Part shown: positions 7,220 through 10,894 of the stretch, one piece after another | Numbering within the stretch: position 1 is the stretch's first letter | Layout of the letters: the number at the start of each line of letters is the position of its first letter | NCBI GenBank assembly: GCA_017849315.1 | Contig: JAFIHQ010000185.1 | Span: 1-10,894 of the forward strand | Length of the DNA stretch: 10,894 bases | Direction of reading: 5' to 3' | Source of the DNA: Treponema sp. | GTDB taxonomy: Bacteria > Spirochaetota > Spirochaetia > Treponematales > Rectinemataceae | Notes under the pieces: generated by a model | Databases searched by the model: none | What the model saw: the letters and a program-made list of their open reading frames with translations, nothing else | Told to the model about the DNA's origin: nothing | Translations under genes and position numbers: made by a program

Positions 7220-8601
7220 TATTTACCACCTGACTGCGAGGTTTTTGTACTCGCTAAGAGATTTATCCCTGCATTGACGATGAAAGTGACCGTAGCACTT
7301 AAGCTGACGGCTGCAAGGCCTCCACTCACGTATAGCCACGCAGAATTGTTTGCTCTGCGTGATGTGGCTTCGTACTGTTGCACAAACCATCCTGTACAAA
7401 GCAAAGAAATTGGCACACCAATCGCGGTGTAGCCTAAATAGGTTCGAAACTTACCTAGCGAACTAATATACGCCTTTTTGTCTGGCCAATCGAGCGCAGA
7501 AGGCTGAAAAGACTCTGCAAGGTTAGAGATACTTGGATCCTTCTGCAAGGTTGTGGAAATTCTTGCGTAAGAAGTTCCATTCTTAAGGGCTTCTCTGGCA
7601 TCTAGATCAAAAGGCAAATAACCTTTGGCACTCACCCTTACGGGATGCAACATGGTTGCACCTGCTTTGACAAAAAGCCTTGCCTGCCTGGCGTAGGCGA
7701 CCGTCTGGTCCTCTGGCTCTAAGAGCAATTCAGGAACGACAGCAGCGGCTTCCGCAACCACATCTAATACCCGTAAGGGTTCTCCAGCAATCCAACCCAA
7801 GATATCTGCTAAGAACATTTCAGGATAGTATTCCAGGCTGGTAAGTTCGAAACTTCCGGAAAAACTGAAGCTTGGCAATAGGCCTAAGTCCTGTTTTGTT
7901 TGATCTTCCTGACGATTTTCTTGCCCGCTTCCTGCTTTTCCTGTTTTTCCCGCTGTTGCAGAAAAGCCAAGAACCCAGACACTTATATGTTCTTTTGCAA
8001 TCGAATAAAAACCTGCGATGAGAAACTGGTCGTTCATTACGCCCGCAAGTGTAGAAGGATCATAGAACGAACCATCTCTGCCTTGTTCAAAAAGCACTGG
8101 GGCAATTGGAGACTTTCCCACTTCGGCCCCACGAATGTAGGGCAAAGGATTCAACTCAGACTGCAGAATATTGGGCAGGGAAATATCGAGTTTGTTTGAG
8201 GACAAGCCAGAAGCTACTGCCTTTTGAGCGGCCTGGACAAGTGCGACAAGCCCTTGATTCTGAATCTGGAGTTCCAGATCTTTGCCCACATCCGCATCAC
8301 TGACTTGGACGAAGCGAGTTATACCGACAGTAAGCGATTGATTTTTTTTGTTTCCGGCGTTCTTGCTTTCGGCGGTTACATTCTTGGTGGTGTCAGGTCC
8401 ATTATCAACAGGGGTTTGTCCAAAGGCCGGAGCCATAGCAAGCGCAGCAAAGAGCATTATCATAAATCCTCCAAGCGCGCCAGCTGAGCATAAGGAGCGC
8501 TTTAGCCAAAAAAATCGCCTTGAGAACCTTTGTCTCCCTGTCGTCTGCCAGGCCCTTCCAGAGTTCCGGTCTCGGATTCCCTCTGTCAACTTCTCAGACA
8601 T
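7219..8601 (-). CDS. Unrecognised exported/membrane protein with PEGA-like segment and two C-terminal membrane helices
   Basis: I do not recognise this 460-residue protein. The N-terminus is Arg-rich (1-35) and contains SRRFFWLK at 27-34. A hydrophobic stretch follows (about 38-59, GALGGFMIMLFAALAM) and then APAFGQ, a plausible signal-peptidase I site. There is no lipobox cysteine. Residues 65-90 are polar and low-complexity, 90-300 look like a soluble extracytoplasmic domain, and 216-240 is a Gly/Lys/Gln/Asp-rich linker. Residues 306-353 (with VRVSAKGYLPFDLD) resemble a PEGA-type beta domain. Two membrane helices at about 389-407 and 421-448 precede a short polar tail. The ATG at 8601 overlaps the prfB stop by 8 bases; an ATG at 8607 is equally possible. 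An internal ATG at 8463 follows GGAGG but would lose the basic n-region. The TAA is shared with the ftsY ATG. Location in the envelope is inferred; function is unknown. Confidence 0.82.
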   Translation of the reverse strand: MSEKLTEGIRDRNSGRAWQTTGRQRFSRRFFWLKRSLCSAGALGGFMIMLFAALAMAPAFGQTPVDNGPDTTKNVTAESKNAGNKKNQSLTVGITRFVQVSDADVGKDLELQIQNQGLVALVQAAQKAVASGLSSNKLDISLPNILQSELNPLPYIRGAEVGKSPIAPVLFEQGRDGSFYDPSTLAGVMNDQFLIAGFYSIAKEHISVWVLGFSATAGKTGKAGSGQENRQEDQTKQDLGLLPSFSFSGSFELTSLEYYPEMFLADILGWIAGEPLRVLDVVAEAAAVVPELLLEPEDQTVAYARQARLFVKAGATMLHPVRVSAKGYLPFDLDAREALKNGTSYARISTTLQKDPSISNLAESFQPSALDWPDKKAYISSLGKFRTYLGYTAIGVPISLLCTGWFVQQYEATSRRANNSAWLYVSGGLAAVSLSATVTFIVNAGINLLASTKTSQSGGK

Positions 8602-9728
8602 CTTCATCGTCTGCTTCGGCGGTTGCCGTGCCTCCTTGCCATTTCCACCGCAGGTAAGACTCGATAAACGGGTCGATGTCTCCATCCATAACAGCCTGCA
8701 CATTGCCAACCATAAACTTAGTACGGTGATCCTTCACCATGGTGTAGGGTTGAAATACGTATGAGCGTATCTGCGATCCCCAGGCTATTTCTTTTTTGTC
8801 GCTTTGGAACTTGGCGTTTTCTTTTTCTTTTTCCTGCTTGTAATAGTCGTACAGCCGGCTCTTGAGCACGCTCATGGCCACATCTTTATTCTTGTACTGA
8901 CTTCGTTCGTTCTGGCAGGTAACTACAATGCCTGTTGCCAGGTGAGTTATTCGCACAGCCGAATCTGTCTTGTTTACCTTTTGTCCGCCTGCTCCACCCG
9001 AACGGTACGTATCGATTCTTATGTCTTCAGGCCGAATTTCCACATCGATCGAATCGTCCAAAACCGGCAGCACGTAAACTGAAGCAAAAGATGTGTGTCT
9101 TCTCGCATTGGCATCAAAAGGAGAAATACGTACAAGCCGATGAACGCCGCTCTCGCCACGAAGATAGCCGTACGCGTAGCTGCCACTGATCTGCAGCGTG
9201 GCCGATTTTATGCCCCCTTCGGCTTCGAGAAGATCTATGGTTTCTGTCTTAAAACCCTTTCGTTCCGCCCATCGCGTGTACATTCTTAAAAGCATGCTGG
9301 CCCAATCGCAGGCCTCTGTGCCACCAGAGCCAGCGTGGATCGACAGGAAAGCATCTGACTCGTCAGCTTCCCCAGAAAGCAGCTCGAGGATAACAGCCGA
9401 ATCGAAGCGGGATTTAATGTCTTCATAGCTACTTCGCAAATCTGCCTCAAGATCCTCCTGATTCTCTGCCAAAGCCATCTCCTGAAGCTCGGCGAGTGCA
9501 TCAGCGTCCTGCACAAGTTTCTTCCATGTGTCGATTCGCTCGCGTATCTGCTTTATCTGCGAAAAAATCCTTCCTGCTTTTTCAGCGTCATCCCAAAATC
9601 CCGGAGCGCTTGCTACGGCTTCTTTCTCTTTTATGGTTTGTTCGAGTCTCGGTGCGTCAAAGACGCCCCCAGATGTTCATGATCTCATCCCGCAAGTCGG
9701 TTATAGGTTTTGTTAATTCCTCAAGCAT
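8594..9728 (-). CDS. prfB: Peptide chain release factor 2 (RF2), expressed through a programmed +1 frameshift
   Basis: RF2 recognises UAA and UGA in the ribosomal A site and triggers peptidyl-tRNA hydrolysis. The gene has two frames. Codons 1-23 start at ATG 9728-9726 (AGGGAG eight bases upstream), giving MLEELTKPITDLRDEIMNIW and GRL, then an in-frame TGA at 9659-9657. Skipping T9659 places GAC at 9658-9656 in frame with the rest, DAPRLEQTIKEKEAVASAPG then FWDDAEKA, the standard RF2 N-domain. Total length is 377 residues (family about 365). The anticodon-like tripeptide is SPF (202-204), which distinguishes RF2 from RF1, and the catalytic GGQ lies at 247-249 in SGGAGGQKVNKTDSAVRI. The C-terminus carries WGSQIRSYV and a short acidic tail. 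Reading only from the GTG at 9514 would drop the N-domain and is not the real start. The stop overlaps the following gene by 8 bases. Confidence 0.97.
9656..9671 (-). promoter_or_regulatory. prfB +1 programmed frameshift site (RF2 autoregulation)
   Basis: The minus strand reads TGG GGG CGT CTT TGA C. CTT TGA C is the canonical RF2 slip site. A run of five G, able to pair with the 16S anti-Shine-Dalgarno, ends three bases before CTT, the same spacing as in E. coli prfB. When RF2 is scarce, termination at the UGA is slow, the P-site tRNA on CUU slips to UUU, and full-length RF2 is made. The sequence and the restored homology on both sides are seen directly; the regulatory mechanism is established for the family. 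Confidence 0.96.
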
Positions 9729-9761
9729 TGTATTCTCTCCCTCTCAAATTTTCTCGATCCC

Positions 9762-9779
9762 TCTTCGATCCGTCGAAGA
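9762..9779 (-). repeat. Perfect 7-bp inverted repeat with 4-base loop between galM and prfB
   Basis: TCTTCGA and TCGAAGA are separated by four bases (CGGA on the minus strand) in the 85-base galM-prfB gap. On the minus strand the stem is followed by GGGATCGAG rather than a U-run, so it is not a classical intrinsic terminator for galM. It would lie in the prfB 5' leader if transcription starts upstream of it, ending about 33 bases before the prfB ATG. On the plus strand a TTCTCTTTTTT tract follows a few bases after the stem, but I see no plus-strand gene. The rest of the gap holds the prfB ribosome binding site and no clear promoter. Confidence 0.5.
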
Positions 9780-9813
9780 TCACTTCTCTTTTTTGTGTAA
9801 TCAAATACCAAAA

Positions 9814-10884
9814 TCAAATGCCAAACAGGTAAGTTATGCTGTCTTTTCTTGTTTGCCCGGCCTGCAGAATGCAGGAAGGGAACTCTGGTCTATTTGGTGA
9901 ATCCGGATAGAATTCAGGCTCCAGACAAAAGCCAGCATGAGGTCCGTAGACGACCCCCCGTTTGCCAGGTTCGTTTGCGAGCATGTTGGCTGTGTAGAAC
10001 TGCACGGCTGGCAACGAGGTTGCAATCGTAAGACTTCGACCTGAGCGAGGATCGTGCACGATTGCCAATGGAGCCTCATCGCCCACCTGCTCATCTTTAA
10101 CAAAACAATGATCATAACCACCTTCGACTTTTCCGATGTCCTTGCCGATAGATTTTGGTTTTGAGAAGTCGAAAGGAGTACCGGAAACCGGCTCCGGACC
10201 CGATTTAAGCGGTATAAGATCTCTGGTGCAAGGTAGATACTCCCCACAGCGCAGTTCGAGCTCATGCAAAAGTATGTCACAAGCGCCCTCTCCACTCAGA
10301 TTGAAATATGCATGATTTGTAATGCACAAGGGCGTCGGAGCGTCACAACTACTTGTGTAGTCGATCCTAAGACGAGCCAGATGCTTGCCGGTTTTTTCGT
10401 CTGTCCCCACATCTTGGAGCGAAAAACTCGCCTGCACTTCCAAATTCCCCGGATACCCTTCCTCTCCATCTGGACTGTCAAGACTCAATACCAGGGTTGG
10501 TTCGTCGTCGTCACGCTGGTACGCTTCTTGCCAGACCTGCTTGTCAAATCCACGCCTTCCACCGTGCAAGTGGTTGCTTCCGTCATTAGCAGCAAGGGCG
10601 TAATGGCGACCGTTCAAAACAAAAGAAGCGCCGGCGATCCGATTTGCATATCTGCCGACTGTCGCACCAAAATACGGCGTATTGTGAAAATATCCGCCAA
10701 AATCCGAGTATCCGAGCAAGAGGTCGTCCTGTCGTGTCCCGCCAAGTGTCGAAGGCACCAAGAAAGAGAGCCATGTGGCACCATAATTGGAAAAACACGC
10801 CCGAAAAGGTCCTGACTCCAGTCTGTATATGGCAACATCTTCTCCCGAGGAGAGCGTACCAAAAACCTTCTTTGTCAATGACAT
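9814..10884 (-). CDS. galM: GalM, aldose 1-epimerase (mutarotase)
   Basis: This 356-residue enzyme interconverts the alpha and beta anomers of aldoses such as galactose, feeding the Leloir pathway. Recognisable elements are VGRYANRIA at 76-84 (sugar-binding arginine), SNHLHGG at 103-109, and TNHAYFNLSG at 189-198 with the likely general-acid histidine H191. GYDHCF at 256-261 has the sugar-binding aspartate, and CLEPEFYPDSPN lies at 320-331 with the likely catalytic base E322. All key residues appear intact and the length is normal for the family. There is no signal peptide, so it is expected to be cytoplasmic. The chosen ATG (10884) fits the usual start just before the conserved FGTL..GEDV motif. 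However, its only Shine-Dalgarno-like AAGG is one base away, and the frame stays open to the window edge, so a start beyond 10894 cannot be excluded. No other sugar gene is visible nearby. Confidence 0.94.
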   Translation of the reverse strand: MSLTKKVFGTLSSGEDVAIYRLESGPFRACFSNYGATWLSFLVPSTLGGTRQDDLLLGYSDFGGYFHNTPYFGATVGRYANRIAGASFVLNGRHYALAANDGSNHLHGGRRGFDKQVWQEAYQRDDDEPTLVLSLDSPDGEEGYPGNLEVQASFSLQDVGTDEKTGKHLARLRIDYTSSCDAPTPLCITNHAYFNLSGEGACDILLHELELRCGEYLPCTRDLIPLKSGPEPVSGTPFDFSKPKSIGKDIGKVEGGYDHCFVKDEQVGDEAPLAIVHDPRSGRSLTIATSLPAVQFYTANMLANEPGKRGVVYGPHAGFCLEPEFYPDSPNRPEFPSCILQAGQTRKDSITYLFGI

Positions 10885-10894
10885 ACCTTCAAAC

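Noticed and set aside
8608..8709. Upstream extension of the unassigned exported protein to 8709
   Set aside because: It would overlap prfB by over 100 bases and place 36 more residues before an already long signal region; starts at 8601 or 8607 fit the tight junctions seen elsewhere.
9657..9659. In-frame TGA in prfB read as a disabling mutation
   Set aside because: The CTT TGA C context with the GGGGG run at the right distance, and RF2 homology on both sides, make it the known programmed frameshift rather than a pseudogene.

Overview
The window carries eleven genes, all on the minus strand, so transcription runs from high to low coordinates. In that order they are galM, prfB (release factor RF2), an unrecognised secreted/membrane protein, ftsY, a LolC/LolE-type permease, lolD, a second LolC/LolE-type permease, recA, folK, scpA, and the 5' part of scpB, which is cut by the window edge. 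The LolCDE-type lipoprotein exporter and exported protein point to a two-membrane (diderm) bacterium. My best guess is a spirochaete (Treponema/Spirochaetales-like), from the general look of the FtsY, RecA and permease sequences. That is inference and was not tested by a search. Nothing looks horizontally acquired: this is chromosomal core and housekeeping DNA, with no RNA gene, CRISPR array or mobile element that I can see.

Layout. galM (9814-10884) stands slightly apart, separated from prfB by 85 bases that hold a perfect 7-bp hairpin. From prfB down to the second permease (9728 to 2937) six genes are packed with overlaps of 1-8 bases or a 5-base gap, as in a translationally coupled operon. 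prfB is not one continuous frame. A 23-codon leader ends in CTT TGA C with a GGGGG run 3 nt upstream, which is the classical RF2 autoregulatory +1 frameshift site. Reading through it gives a normal 377-residue RF2.

A 68-70 base gap (2868-2936) with an extended -10-like element and a strong ribosome binding site precedes recA, so recA probably has its own promoter. folK, scpA and scpB follow closely: 36 bases after recA, then a TAATG overlap, then a 17-base overlap.

How the genes work together. The upstream block joins translation termination (RF2), co-translational membrane targeting (FtsY) and lipoprotein release from the inner membrane (LolC/D/E-like). The unrecognised exported protein sits between them and is the least explained gene here. 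The downstream block joins recombination/repair (RecA), folate biosynthesis (FolK) and chromosome condensation/segregation (ScpA, ScpB). Several starts were placed downstream of the longest open frame because short stop/start overlaps, Shine-Dalgarno sequences and family lengths support them. No gene-free stretch exceeds 85 bases.
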